Below are positions 36,192 through 46,976 of a DNA stretch of 64,000 nt, one piece after another; position 1 is the first letter of the stretch; every line of letters starts with the position of its first letter. The translations under genes and the position numbers were made by a program. This DNA comes from Petrolisthes cinctipes (Eukaryota; Arthropoda; Malacostraca; Decapoda; Porcellanidae). The DNA lies in NCBI GenBank assembly GCA_033782935.1, contig JAWQEG010001554.1, positions 163,083 to 227,082 on the forward strand, in the 5' to 3' direction. The notes below the pieces were generated by a model. That model was given only the letters and a program-made list of their open reading frames with translations, did not search any database and was not told the origin of the DNA.

Positions 36192-39100
36192 ATGGAGAAC
36201 GATATTTTGGATTCGCTTGAGGACCTAGGGTGAGAATATATTAATATCATCATAGTAGTAATGGATATTATCAGTAATTAGTGACAGTTGTGTTGTATAT
36301 GAGTGAGATAATGATGGTTTTGATGGGTGTGGGACCAAGTGTGTGAAGTACGGTAACTGTTGATCAGCTATTATTTAGACTAAGAATTTATTCTAACTTG
36401 GTTGAAGGTTGCTTATCATTGTATGTAAACTAGGTGTGTAGGAGTGACACCCACATATAACTATAGAGTGGGCTACATGAACTGTGTAGGGTCACGTGTG
36501 GCCTACCTCTTGTCCAAGTAATCTCATATTCATGCTTTTACATTATTTTTATAGATTTTTTCAGTTGCAGTAGCACTATATTAATTTGGTAATAGTCAAG
36601 CGTTTGTCCATAATCTGCTTTCGACTCGAGGTTTTCAGAATGCAATGTTTTATAGTGTGTTTTGAACGAATTTATTGTTCACAACTGTCGCAAACTAATG
36701 TTTTGGGAGATATCTCTCCCCCCCCCTGCCTCCCCCAACCCAATCTCCGAAAACACCTCTTTTTCTCCATATTTAAACCAGATTCATATGAAAAACACTA
36801 CAACACATTAAATAAAATTAGGTAGACCTCACCTGACTCAACGTAACCTAATCAGGACCGCGTCAAACTCCGAAACCTAACCTTAACAAATTACGAGGCC
36901 TGGATGTAAACATTTGGCGTCCATCTTGAATTGATATTATTATACTGGAACCAACAGTTTATGTTAATGCATTTGCGACGGAAATACCCAATAAGGAAAT
37001 GACGTACATGTATTAAGAAGTATATTTGACAAAAAAAAATAATGGGAGTGATTATGGACAAACGCTTGACTAATACCATTAATTTTTGGTATTATTACAG
37101 AAGTACTGTGATTTTGGCTAAGGCCGCGTAGTGTTACCACATCTGGCTAGGTCCCGGGAATTTGCCCCGGTCACTTTATGATAGTTTACACAGGTTATAT
37201 CCCGTGAGTTTGCCCAGGTTAGGTCCCGGTAGTTTGCCCAGGTTAGGTCCCGGTAGTCTGCTGTGTCTAGGTTAGGTCAGGTCAGGTTAGGTCAGACTAT
37301 TTTCCAAATTATGTTTGTAAAACGGGGCATCTCTGAGAGAAACACCATAAATGAAAAGTGTCTTAGAATAGTCCAAAATAGTGGGTAATGATACTAAAAT
37401 ATACAATATAGTGAACCCAGTACTTCTGTAAATTTACCTAATTTTTCTACATAGGTTTTTTTTTTTGTCACTCCAACCTGTCCATTGTTAATCTGTCCTT
37501 GCAGGTGAAGTGACGGAAAATTTGGAATTAGGAAAATATGAACGTTCCCCAAAAGTCAATTCTGTTGATGTGCCATATTTCATTCCAGTCACCCTGATAG
37601 TCAGTACTTTACCCGATTTAAGGGGAAGTTTTCTTTTTGGTAAATTGAAGAAGTACTGATTCCTCCAAACTGTGCCAGGAAGCATACGACCATTATGTTA
37701 CTAATGGGAGATCTGTTTCATGGCATAGTATGAAGGAATCAGACCTTCCAATTCACCAACAGAAGAATCCTCCTTTAAGAAACTATGCCAACAGTAATAT
37801 GGTACCATTGAAGAAAAGATAGAATCATCCAAAATATGAGAATGACACTATTGTACCAGAATACGAAACCCAAGAGTTATATTTGTTCATTGGCAATAAT
37901 ATAATGTTGATGGTTGTTGCAGATATGTTGATGGTCCGGAAGATGAAGCAGGCTTGCGAGCTCTTGTGGATGGTAGTGAGGGAGGTGCTCGATGCCCAGC
38001 TTACACACAGCTGGTGTCTTGGGCTGCTGGGGAGCTGAAAGCCCAAGCTAACATGGAGGATATGATTAACCCCACAACATCAGCTGAAGATCACTCCTCC
38101 TTCCTTATGGAAGTCTCGTCTTTCCTTAAAGAGCTGGGTATGTCATTGTGATGGATTGAAACAAACAATAAATATGTTATAAGGTACAGTATTACCATTG
38201 CAGGTAATGTACCATGATGTGATTTAGCTGTTGTGTGTTCCGTTCTCTGTTTTACTATTACATGTATAGATATTTAGATTTTTGATGCAATATAATATCT
38301 CATTTACTGGTATACTGTATAGGTACATTAAGGCTTTGATTAACCAGAAATTAAAGGAATATTGTTAAATGAATACTCCTCTTTTTTAGATTATCTCGTA
38401 GTGGGATTCAGTTATTATTCATTACCTTAAAATCACCTGTTATAGTTTGTAAGAGCATAAAAATATCATAACAAATGTTGATGAAAAAATTATGATGTTT
38501 TCTGTCAGGTTGCCCTCACAGTGTCCTGACGGAAGGAGCAGTAAGCCAACGCCTGGCCACTCCGGAGACCCGCCTCTTGCTGTTGGACTTCCTTTTAGCT
38601 GAGCTTATGTCTGCTCGCATGATCTCCCTGAGCACTCCAGACCAAGGCCTCACTGTCCAGATGGTCTGTAAATATAAATACTCTATGGCTAGGGATGAAC
38701 ATAAGGGGAACCTGACAGGCATGGAGAGAAGTAGAAGTAGACAGTCATGGGGAGAAGTTGATGGATAAATAAAAACAAGTTGATAAAAAAAAGAGGGTTT
38801 TTGGAATGTGTTAATCATTTGATGTTCATCAGAAAATATAATTTTTATGTCAGATATGATGTAGTATAAACAGTGGTAGACTATTTTTACAGTTGTCTTT
38901 TACTACAATAGGATATTTTTTCTAGCTAAGAATTGTTCATATCAAATGGTTATAAACTGTTTTAGTTAAGCAATAGCATCAGCCAATGCTGACACTTCCC
39001 TTTGCTGACCGCCTACGGTCGGCATAGGAAAGTGGTGTCCCCATCTCCAACCAATCTTGTGATGGTGCAGTCAGCCTCATATCCCCTACAATACAGGGGG

Positions 39101-42100
39101 GGAGTGAGGGCTGGGGACCCTGCTTTCTAACAATGACCCCACCAAAGGCTCAAATAACCTCGGAGCTGGACCCCTTGCCTGTCGGGGGTCCTGACTGGCG
39201 CTAGAGCCTCCCCTACCCTTGAAGAAAAGGAAATGGAGTATTGATGATGATGAATAGCATCAGCTTTTGTTTATAATAACTCAACTTGGTTTAATGCCAG
39301 CTATTTTAAAGTGTAGGCAAAACCCCATCATACCAGGATTAATTTTGTGATGATGTGATGAACATGAAGAATTTTCATGAATATATTTTTGTGTTTTTTG
39401 CAGCGTGAAAGTGACCAGGCAGGAGATCTAAAAAGTATGCTTATTGCACTGGGCTTCCCAAAACCCCCAGCCAATATTACACCACAGCAACTGTTTAACA
39501 AAGTTGATCAGAAGGTTAGTATAACCCAGTCTTTTATAGGTTTTCCTTGCTATGAATACCATGTAGCCTATGTAGCCTATAACTGAAGCATTGGGGTACT
39601 GTAATTTTGTATTTCAAAGTGTAGAAGGATAAATTTGACTTGCATATCTTGATTTTATATTTATGTACTCTGACACAACACATCATATTCTTATGCATAT
39701 ATTGAAAGTGGCATGCTTGTGTTAAACACTGTCATTTGACATATAAATCTGTCTTGGGATTAGTAATTTCGGTTTGCGGCCTATGTAGTTTAGTTTGAAC
39801 GTTATTTTGGGATAAACTAATCACCCCATCCATGGCATTCATCCATGTTTACACATCTCTTGTTCACAAATACTGGAACTGCTTTTCCTCTTCCATCCTC
39901 TCTCCTCCCAAAACTATATCACACCCAGTCCCATTTGGCAGTCTCGCCCTGTAGGTTGCTGCAATTGCAATAGTCAATCAAGTAAGCTTCATTTCGCTTG
40001 AAAATTATCACCTTACTCTTACTATCAATCACCTTCAGTTTCCTTGTACAAACACTTTGAAACTCATCCACTCTCTCCCAGCAGCAGTGTCATCCATACA
40101 TGACCTTGACACCAAATCCCATATTACTTCATTCAGCTTCATTCTCACACCCAGAGAGAGATGAAAACTAACAGAAAAGGCCTAGGCTAACAAATAATTA
40201 TAAACTACTCTGAGAAACCATCATGTTTGGAATTTTGCAGGTAAATGATGTGAAGAGCAAGGCACATTCATCACTTATTGGGAAGCCTCTCTTTATGGGT
40301 CAGCTGTCAGACAAGCAGTGGAAGATGCTGGAGCAGATGCAACGAGAGATGCATGCTGAGTACCTCATGAGGAGGCAGATGTTGATCAAGCGTCTCGATG
40401 TCACCATACAGTCTTTCCAGGTGGGTACATTCATCTTTATTCAATGTTTTCTGAATTGACCTTTAACATACACTTTCCTTCCCAATTATGACAGATATGG
40501 GAATACTGAAACTTATGAGAGGTACAGTGTGAGAAAATTTTTGTTTAACCCTTAATTCGCGGGTGTATTAAAATTTTGACACTAGCAACAAGTCTGGAGC
40601 ACCGGGGGTGTAGCATTTATTCGACAGCAATTTCTAAATTTGCACGGTCCCTAATAAGCTAGTTTTTGCTTGGCAACACTGTGGGTTGCAGCCAGGGACT
40701 TAGCCACAGCCATCTCACCCACCACCAGTCAGTATAACTCGAACAGTGAGGGTAGAAGGACATATTGTCATCACTCCTCCTTACCTGTAATTACTATATA
40801 TGTACATAAAAATGACAGTGACATTATATTTCAAGTTGTTGTCTTGAAAAATGTGATTCTGACATGTTTTATAATGAAATTAAGAGTGTGAAAATGTACA
40901 GTTGGCCTCAGGAATTCGTATACACCTCTGTGACATCAAGGGATCATAACAACTAGAAAATTTAGTACATCGATTTTCTAACGCCAAACTTTTCTAGTAA
41001 TATTATTTGGGTAATACTTGAACCAGTCAGCAGAACAATCATTACAGTATGTGCAGAAAAATTAACCCTTTGAACCAATGATCTGTGTACGAATTCCTGA
41101 GGCCGACTGTACTTAGATATGTAAATAGAGTGTAAAAGTAAATTTTGAGTCTATGTTATTGTGAGGTAGGTACCCATCCTACAGATGTAATTTTAGTCTT
41201 CACAAGTACATCAGGAGACAGCTAAAGGTTTGTGCTGCAATATCCTGTATTATTTATTTATGTAGTGTGAGTGGTTTACAAGCTATTAGCTGTCAAATTA
41301 GTTGTTTACATAGTGACCGCGAGTGAGGGAGAGAGAGCTGCCGCTATAAATAATTCCTGCGGCCAAGTGGTTAAAGAATAAAGAAAAGAAAAAGGCCAGT
41401 GAATGAATGGGAGGGGAAGGCCTGGGAGAAGATGGTCTGATATACAATAAACCCTCACTAAGTTGGATATCGGATAACTCAGACACTGTCAGTATTTTGG
41501 ACACTTATAAATTATAAATAACTGGGAGGTATATCTGGCTTATGTGGCTATTTTGGGGGTGCATCGTCACAAAGGCTTACAGCCTGAAAAGTGACGCAAG
41601 TTGGTTTTGTACAAAACTCAAAGTACCATCTCTATACCATACATTTATACCCTATGTTGACTGACCAAATATATAGTTATGCTTTTACCATAACAGGTAT
41701 AAGAAACTCAATGTTTTGAATTAATTAACTTTATTGCCTGAAAAATGGTGATGGACTAATATATAATTAGCTACGTCACTGCCAAGCGAACCACGGAGCC
41801 ACATATGCATCAGTCATGATGGTATTAGGCCTACCACGGTGACTCAACGTAGTGTTCCATTATCCATTAACATTAACAGTGTTATCATGTTATATTATAT
41901 CATTAACAATGATATATAATTGGCCGAGTCATTACCAAGTGAGCCACGGAGCCACATAAGCATTGGTCATGACGGTATCACCATGGCGACTCCACGTAGT
42001 GTTCCATTTCAATTATCAAACTTGATCTTTGCTCTGTTATTATAGTTGATTGCATAGGAGATGCATCTTTAACGTGAGATAAGATGCGCTCTTTTTCTAT

Positions 42101-44288
42101 AACTCTGGTGGCTACAGTTGTTTGGATCAACCCTAAAGTATGGCAAATTGTTGCAGCCTTTTCTCCTTTCTCTTTAACAATATCGACTTTTTCACGTAAT
42201 GTGATGATCTGTCTTTTCAAAGCATTGCTAATAATATCACTTGAAAGCTTTCTCTTCAGCGCCATTGAAAGGATATTACTGTTCGAGAAGTAAGCATAAA
42301 TATATAACAAAAATCACAGGAATAATGTATGTGAGGTAACAAGTACAGTACGCCGTGACTGACAAACTGTCCGATACCAGCTCCGATTCCCACACTTCCT
42401 CATCTACCACCACACCACAATACCTTATTTCATGTTAACATACATTATTAGATATATTTCTGCAGTATTATATCCTTCTTTTGTGAAATTGTTATGTTTT
42501 TGTGTGTGTGCAGCTGTGTATGGGAACCAGAGGTACGAGTAAAAGCACATGAAGTTTTGAAGGCGGGTGTGCATGCGGTCAGTCGTACATATCAAAATTA
42601 AGCCCTCGGATATCTCAGATCTTCGGGTAACTCGACATGGGTCTTCCCCCAATTGATTCAAGTTAGCGAAATAAAGTGGCCCTTTTGTGGAAAAGTGTAT
42701 TTTTGGGGGGAGCTGATGTTACTGTAAGCTTGAAAGGAATATGGTTCATTGCACTGGATGTTCTGTCTCTTATCCTGCTACTTTCTTCTTCCCACCCTTG
42801 ACCTGCCTGGCCAGCCTCCCACCCTTTCTTTGAAAAGGGAAGGAGGGTCTTGATATTGTAAAATTGTAGAGGCCAAAGGTTAGGTTGAAACTGTTGATCC
42901 CTGATGCACCAGAAAAAGTTTAAAGAATTTAACTAATGGATTTATGCTCATACAGTGGTCAGACAAAGCAAAGCAGCGAGAGGATGAGCTGACCAAAGCC
43001 TTCCGCACCCGGCGTGACCAGATGAAAGAGGAACCAGAAGTCAATATTGGGGACATCTTGGCTGCAAGGGAGGACCTGGCTGTTTTGGAGAAAACCAGCA
43101 ATGCATCAGTCCGCAAAGCAACAAAATCGGCCCTCAACAAGGTACCACATACTATTTTTTATACCAATTCTCAGACAAAAAGATATATAATCAACAACCA
43201 AGGTCTGGGAGAGAAATAAAATCCAGGCATTTCCTCACGTCTCCCGACAGCTTGATGGTAGTACAGTACCTCCCTGTCTGCATATACATCAGTGTTCTAC
43301 TTCAGGAAATATTTTTCTGTAGGATAGCTTGATCTGAGCTGTGTTACTCCAATTTTGCTTGTACTGTGCTGCTGTATATTTAATTCTTAATTTTGTCTGT
43401 TGGCAGATCATTATTGGTAGAGTTCCGGACAGAGGTGGACGAACCAATGAACTGGAGCCGCCACCTCCTGAGATGCCGTCATGGACCCAGCGATCAGGTG
43501 GAGGTAATAAAGTCTTCACATACTTCTTCTACTTGTCTGCCCTATTTACTTAATTATAAGCTGCCATTAACTGTAAACTGCATGGTGCATTGAACGAGAA
43601 GCAATTTGGATTGCAAAGAAAGTCAATATTATTTGAATAGTACAATAAGATAAAAGAAAAGGAATACAAATTCTTAGTGACTTATAAAACAATGTCCAAA
43701 ATGTTAGAAATTAGTAGTACAGTAGTAGTAGTTGTAGTAGTACCAGTAGTAGTGTTAGCATTTTTTAATATAATGTATGTCTATCTCTCTCTATTGTATG
43801 TGTGAATAACTTATAATTCTTCCATTGCAGGTGGTCAGGGTGGAGGGCGAGGTGGAGGCGGAGGCGGAGGCGGAGGTGGAGGTGGAGGTAGAGGAGGGAG
43901 AGGTGGGGGGCGAGGTGGTGGAGGTTTCTCCGGTGACAGAGTCCAAGGAGGATGGAACCAGGGAGGAGGTGGAGGCTATGGTGGGGGTGGTGGTGGTGGG
44001 TATGGTGGTGGTAGTGGTGGTGGGGGTTATGGTGGTGGTGGAGGTGGGGGTTATGGTGGTGGGGGTGGAGGTGGTTATGGAGGAGGGGGTGGGAGTTATG
44101 GTGGTGGGGGTGGTGGATATGGTGGTGGGGGAGGAGGAGGTTACGGTGGTGGAGGAGGAGGAGGAGGCTATAGCGGTGGTGGGGGCAGAGGGGGTTATGG
44201 AGGAAGAGGTGGATATGACAACAGGGGTGGACATGGAGGAGGGGGTAGAGGAAGAGGAGGTGGGAGAGGGGGAAGAGGTAGATATTAG
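36192..44288 (+). CDS. FAM98: FAM98 family protein (tRNA ligase complex associated)
   Basis: Eight exons: 36192-36229, 37923-38137, 38509-38663, 39404-39514, 40241-40420, 42956-43141, 43407-43503, 43831-44288; phases agree; 479 residues. The first exon gives MENDILDSLEDLG, matching the N-terminus of vertebrate FAM98A/B. Then follow the CH-like domain, TRLLLLDFLLAELMSARM, LGFPKPPANIT, GKPLF...W..LE, LIKRLDVTIQSF, an NIGDILAARED.LAVLEKTS block and IIGRVPDRGGRTNE.EPPPPEMP. The last exon encodes a Gly-rich RGG/GGY tail (about 328-478) ending RGRY. In vertebrates FAM98 proteins associate with RTCB, DDX1 and CGI-99 in the tRNA-splicing ligase and bind RNA; function here is inferred. Exon 3 uses a weak donor (ATG|GTCTGT), set by phase. 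Whether it is nearer FAM98A or B cannot be told. Confidence 0.94.
36587..37077. mobile_element. ~490-bp DNA element with 28-bp terminal inverted repeats, FAM98 intron 1
   Basis: GGTAATAGTCAAGCGTTTGTCCATAATC at the left end is the complement, but for one base, of the right end. ATTAAT lies outside both ends and may be the target duplication. It carries no transposase frame. Its right end lies about ten bases from the next element, so the two sit side by side. Confidence 0.8.
37088..37442 (+). repeat. ~355-bp TTAGG-containing element, third copy
   Basis: Same internal order as 16341-16713: CAGTGTTGCCA-like start, CCCGGTAGTTTGCCCAGGTT twice, TCTAGGTTAGGTCAGG, AAAAGTGTCTTAGAAT, AGTGGGTAATGA, and an end ACTTCTGTAAATTTACC. 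This copy stands alone, showing that the unit in the PTDSS1 palindrome is an independent element. Confidence 0.82.
37619..37785. repeat. MITE with GGGGAGATTTTC-type termini, copy 2
   Basis: AAGGGGAAGTTTTCTTTTTG at the left, AATTCACCAACAGAAGAATC then CTCCTTTAAG at the right, and CCTCCAAACTGTGCCA inside. It is homologous to 26307-26472. Confidence 0.75.
38990..39252 (+). repeat. Retroposed 3' end with (GAT)n tail, FAM98 intron 3
   Basis: The segment is markedly GC-richer than the intron and ends CCTACCCTTGAAGAAAAGG, then AAATGGAGTATTGATGATGATG. The last ~40 bases match the other (GAT)n-tailed copies; the upstream part is not clearly shared, so it may be a SINE that borrowed the LINE tail. Confidence 0.5.
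39845..40150 (-). repeat. Decayed LINE fragment, FAM98 intron 4
   Basis: Blocks TATCACACCCAGTCCCATTT, CACCTTACTCTTAC and CACCTTCAGTTTCCTT parallel 7050-7330, and on the minus strand recall the KSKVMVF and TKCEIT stretches. Many indels. Confidence 0.6.
40543..41376 (-). repeat. Dispersed ~590-bp element, copy 2, interrupted by a mariner-type MITE
   Basis: Complementary to 640-1232 over nearly its whole length. The ends are GTTTAACCCTTAATTCGCGG and CTGCGGCCAAGTGGTTAAAG. The homology breaks at 40899 and resumes at 41112. Confidence 0.8.
40899..41109. mobile_element. 211-bp TA-inserting MITE (CAGTYGGCCTCAGGAATTCG termini)
   Basis: CAGTTGGCCTCAGGAATTCG and its near-complement CGAATTCCTGAGGCCGACTG bound the element, with TA at 40897-40898 and 41110-41111. 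The homologous intron repeat at 640-1232 has a single TA at the equivalent point (916-917), so this is an insertion with a TA target duplication, the Tc1/mariner pattern. Confidence 0.88.
41442..42690 (-). mobile_element. Tigger/pogo-type transposon remnant, FAM98 intron 5
   Basis: A minus-strand frame (42265-41978) begins MALKRKLSSDIISNALKRQI and continues with LREKVDIVKEKGEKAATICHTLGL-type helix-turn-helix and VATRVIEKERI, resembling the CENP-B/Tigger N-terminal DNA-binding domain. The DDE part is missing. Possible ends are the AATAAACCCTCACTAAG region at the left and the CAAGTTAGCGAAATAAAG region at the right; these boundaries are uncertain. Confidence 0.65.
41757..42016. repeat. Spaced direct duplication, two ~110-bp units
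   Basis: Units 41757-41873 and 41911-42016 share ATATATAATT, CACGGAGCCACATA, CAT.GTCATGA.GGTAT and CACGTAGTGTTCCATT-like blocks at about 80% identity by eye. The first has an extra TAGGCCTA stretch. The second overlaps the 3' end of the Tigger frame. Confidence 0.75.
42780..42865 (+). repeat. Short LINE 3'-end remnant of the (GAT)n-tailed family
   Basis: CCTTTCTTTGAAAAGGGAAGG, then AGGGTCTTGATATTG, corresponds to the tail junction of the family (compare the minus strand of 19178-19220). The tail is degenerate. Confidence 0.4.
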
Positions 44289-44925
44289 CTTCTTTAGCAT
44301 CTACTCAGTTCCATTTATGCTCATCCACTTCACTTAATAACTAACAAAACAATAATAGAAAAAAAATATAACTTGTCAGTAATATTAAGCTAAGCATGCT
44401 TAATAGGGCCTGCTATGTAATTGGATGCCAAAGTGTGAAAGAAGTGCAGAGGCAAAAAGTTTGCCATCCATATTATGCCTTCATCGCAGGATCAAACTGG
44501 TGTTAGGCTGGAGAATCGAGTCATCACGCACCCTTACTTGACAATAAAGTCGCCAATGATTTACTACTATTTTGATTACTATAGAAAATCTCTGTAGTTA
44601 CCCCTTTCAATAGTATCCTCCTTCCCATTATACAGTATATGTTTACTACTACACTCATTAAGTTACACAATAACCGGGAAAATTCAAGTAATAGAAGACA
44701 GTGTAAATATAAGTACACTAACCACCAAAGGAACACTGTAGGAAAAAAGAGTAGTCAGAAAAGTATGGCATATTTTTTTTTTCTTTTTTTTTAGGTGAGG
44801 CTTCTCAAAAAGTGATGGGTGTGCCTTGTTCTTCACATCGTTCGTCTGCATAATTCCAAACCCGTTTCTCAATCTAGTGTATTCATGTTATTAGGGCAGA
44901 ACTGGTAATTTTCATCCCTCTATCT

Positions 44926-45715
44926 CTGTGTGTGAGAATGAGGTTATAGTGGTTAGCTTGTTTGGGAATGACGCTGTGTTGCTGGCTGAGAGTGAAGAGT
45001 TGCAGAGGGTGGTAGATGAATTTCAGGGTGTTTATCAAAGCAGGAAACTAAAGATGAATGTCAATAGGAGTAATGTGATGGTTTTCAAAAGAAGAAGCTG
45101 CCGTGAATGAATTTCAGGTTGTTTGTCAAAGCAAGAAATAAAAGAGTAAGAGTAATCAATAAGAGTAATGTGATGGTTTTCAAGAGATGATGATGACGTG
45201 ATTGACTCTGAAACATTCTACAGAGTGAGTGCACCAATTGGGACTAGGTGTGATATATTTTTGGGAGGTGAGGAAGTAAAGTACTGTAGTTTGAACGTCT
45301 AGGGACAGTGTTGTTTAAGCACAGGAGCATGGAAGAGAAGTTCAGTGAGAGAGACAGGTCATAGGACATTGGGAAGAATAATAAACAAAAGGATTATGAG
45401 TAAGGAAGTGAAAAAGGACTGAGAAGCAGTATAATCCTCCCATTGTTGATATATATATGCACATGGAATAGGGTTGTGGAAATGAGTTACTTGCAAGGAT
45501 CATATGGTTAGATATGGTGGGATAGGGAATGACTGAGAAGGTATTAGAGAGAGAGTAGTTTGGGTGTAAAAGCAGTAACTGTTGTTGGTGTTGATATTAT
45601 CAGTCAGATGGGTGAATAGGGTAGAATAGTAAATTAGGAAGAAAAATGAGTGAGAGGGATAGGCTTTGCTGAGAAAAGAAGGGGAGTTGGAACAGGGAAA
45701 ACTAGAGACTTGACT
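44926..45715 (+). mobile_element. Decayed LINE fragment (+ strand)
   Basis: Frame pieces [33 protein letters not shown] and VMVF match the [10 protein letters not shown]...[18 protein letters not shown] segment of the LINE at 6345-7541 (FADD is FGND here). The downstream blocks GGTCATAGGA, AGTATAATCCT and TTGGAACAGGGAAAACTAGAG also agree. It contains an internal ~100-bp duplication (45001-45185) and ends where the Jockey-like element begins. Confidence 0.75.
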
Positions 45716-46690
45716 GGTTGTTATTGTTGTTGAAGTTCCTCAAGCTGTCTGGCCGGGCAGCCCCGAGCCTCTGAGAAAGGCCATGGCCTGAACTGGGCTT
45801 TCCCACAATACCCTCAGAGAGTGTATGTTGTGTTGTTGGCGAGTGTGGTTGTGTGCATTGTAATCTTCCATAATGTGTTTAATAGAATGGGGTGCTGTGT
45901 TGCATCCCGGACAGACTTCCACAATGGCTCCACCCAGCTTCTTCTGATATGTCAGTAGGACTGGGTGGTGGCCACATCGCAGCCTGGCCAGGTGGACTCT
46001 GTCCTCACGGGAAAGGGAGGATTCAAATGGGTGGATGTCAGGAGGTCATGCATGCAGCTGAATGCTGTTCTTGAGTGTTTGGATAGATTGGTTAGTGATT
46101 TGAGTATGGATATGTTTCTGGAGACTGGTTTGGGGTGGGCAGGGTGTAAGAGATGACAATATTTGTGTATGGTATCATGTAATAGGTGTTATTTTGATGT
46201 TCCTTGGCATGTGTGGGTGATCTGCCATTTACTGTAGTGGATTTGTGGAGGGCTGGAGGCTGCAGCAAGTGTTAGTGTGCCTCTCATGTCAAGGTGGTCC
46301 TTGATCTTGAGGACTTTGGTTTCATGTAGTAGGTGGTCTGTAGCTGTGCAGCCTGTGATTATCTTTAGGGCTCTGTTCTGCATGATTTGAAGAGTGTTGA
46401 GTTGAGTCCCAGTGAGGTTTGAGGCCCAGGCAGGGCTTGCATAATCCATCACTGATCGGATATATTGTTTGTCCACTGTGGTTGTGGTTTCTTTGTTGTT
46501 TCCATATGTTGTGCTGGCAAGTGCTGGGGTGTTGGTAGGTCATGCATGCATAAATTGAAAAGAGTGGGTGACAATACGGATCCTTGGGGGGGACACCATT
46601 GCTGAAATTTCTGATGTTTGATGACTGGTGTAGCCACCTTGTGGGGAGTTCCTGGAGGCAACAAGCCAGCAAAGCTGCAAAGGTATAGAT
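45716..46690 (-). mobile_element. Jockey-like LINE, 3' part, minus strand
   Basis: Minus-strand pieces: PPQGSVLSPTLFNL (RT region), then IRSVMDYASPAWASNL, LQIMQNRALKIITGCT and HLLHETKVLKIKDHLDMRGT, then PHSIKHIMEDYNAHNHTRQQHNIH and a stop shortly before a CAACAACAATAA tail. Order and motifs fit the C-terminal half of Jockey-clade ORF2. Frames are broken, so it is inactive. Confidence 0.82.
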
Positions 46691-46724
46691 AAAGATAGCC
46701 TAATTAAGGGATATCACCAGCCGG

Positions 46725-46976
46725 CCCTTCTGACATATCAGAAGAAGATGGTTGGAGCCATTGTGGATGCCTGTCCGGGATTCAACACAGCACCCCATTC
46801 TATTAAACACATTATTGAAGACTGCAATGCACACAACCACACTCGCCAACAACACAACATACACTCTCTGAGGGTATTGTGGGAAAGCCCAGTTCAGGCC
46901 ATAGCCTTCCTCAGGAGCTCGGGGCTGCTCGGCCAGACAGCTTGAGAAACTTCAACAACAACAACCTGCGTAAGGT
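46725..46976 (+). mobile_element. Jockey-like LINE 3' end, plus strand, head-to-head with the previous one
   Basis: Plus-strand frame 46748-46945 repeats the last ~60 residues of the minus-strand element almost exactly (CPGFNTAPHSIKHIIEDCNA through FLRSSGLLGQ) and is followed by CTTCAACAACAACAAC. It is a second, 5'-truncated copy in inverse orientation about 35 bp away. Confidence 0.82.

Noticed and set aside
36592..36825. 79-residue frame starting at 36586
   Set aside because: Begins inside the terminal inverted repeat of the 36587-37077 element and has no family resemblance.
43791..44300. 169-residue Thr/Ser/Pro-rich frame on the minus strand
   Set aside because: Antisense shadow of the Gly-rich last exon of FAM98.
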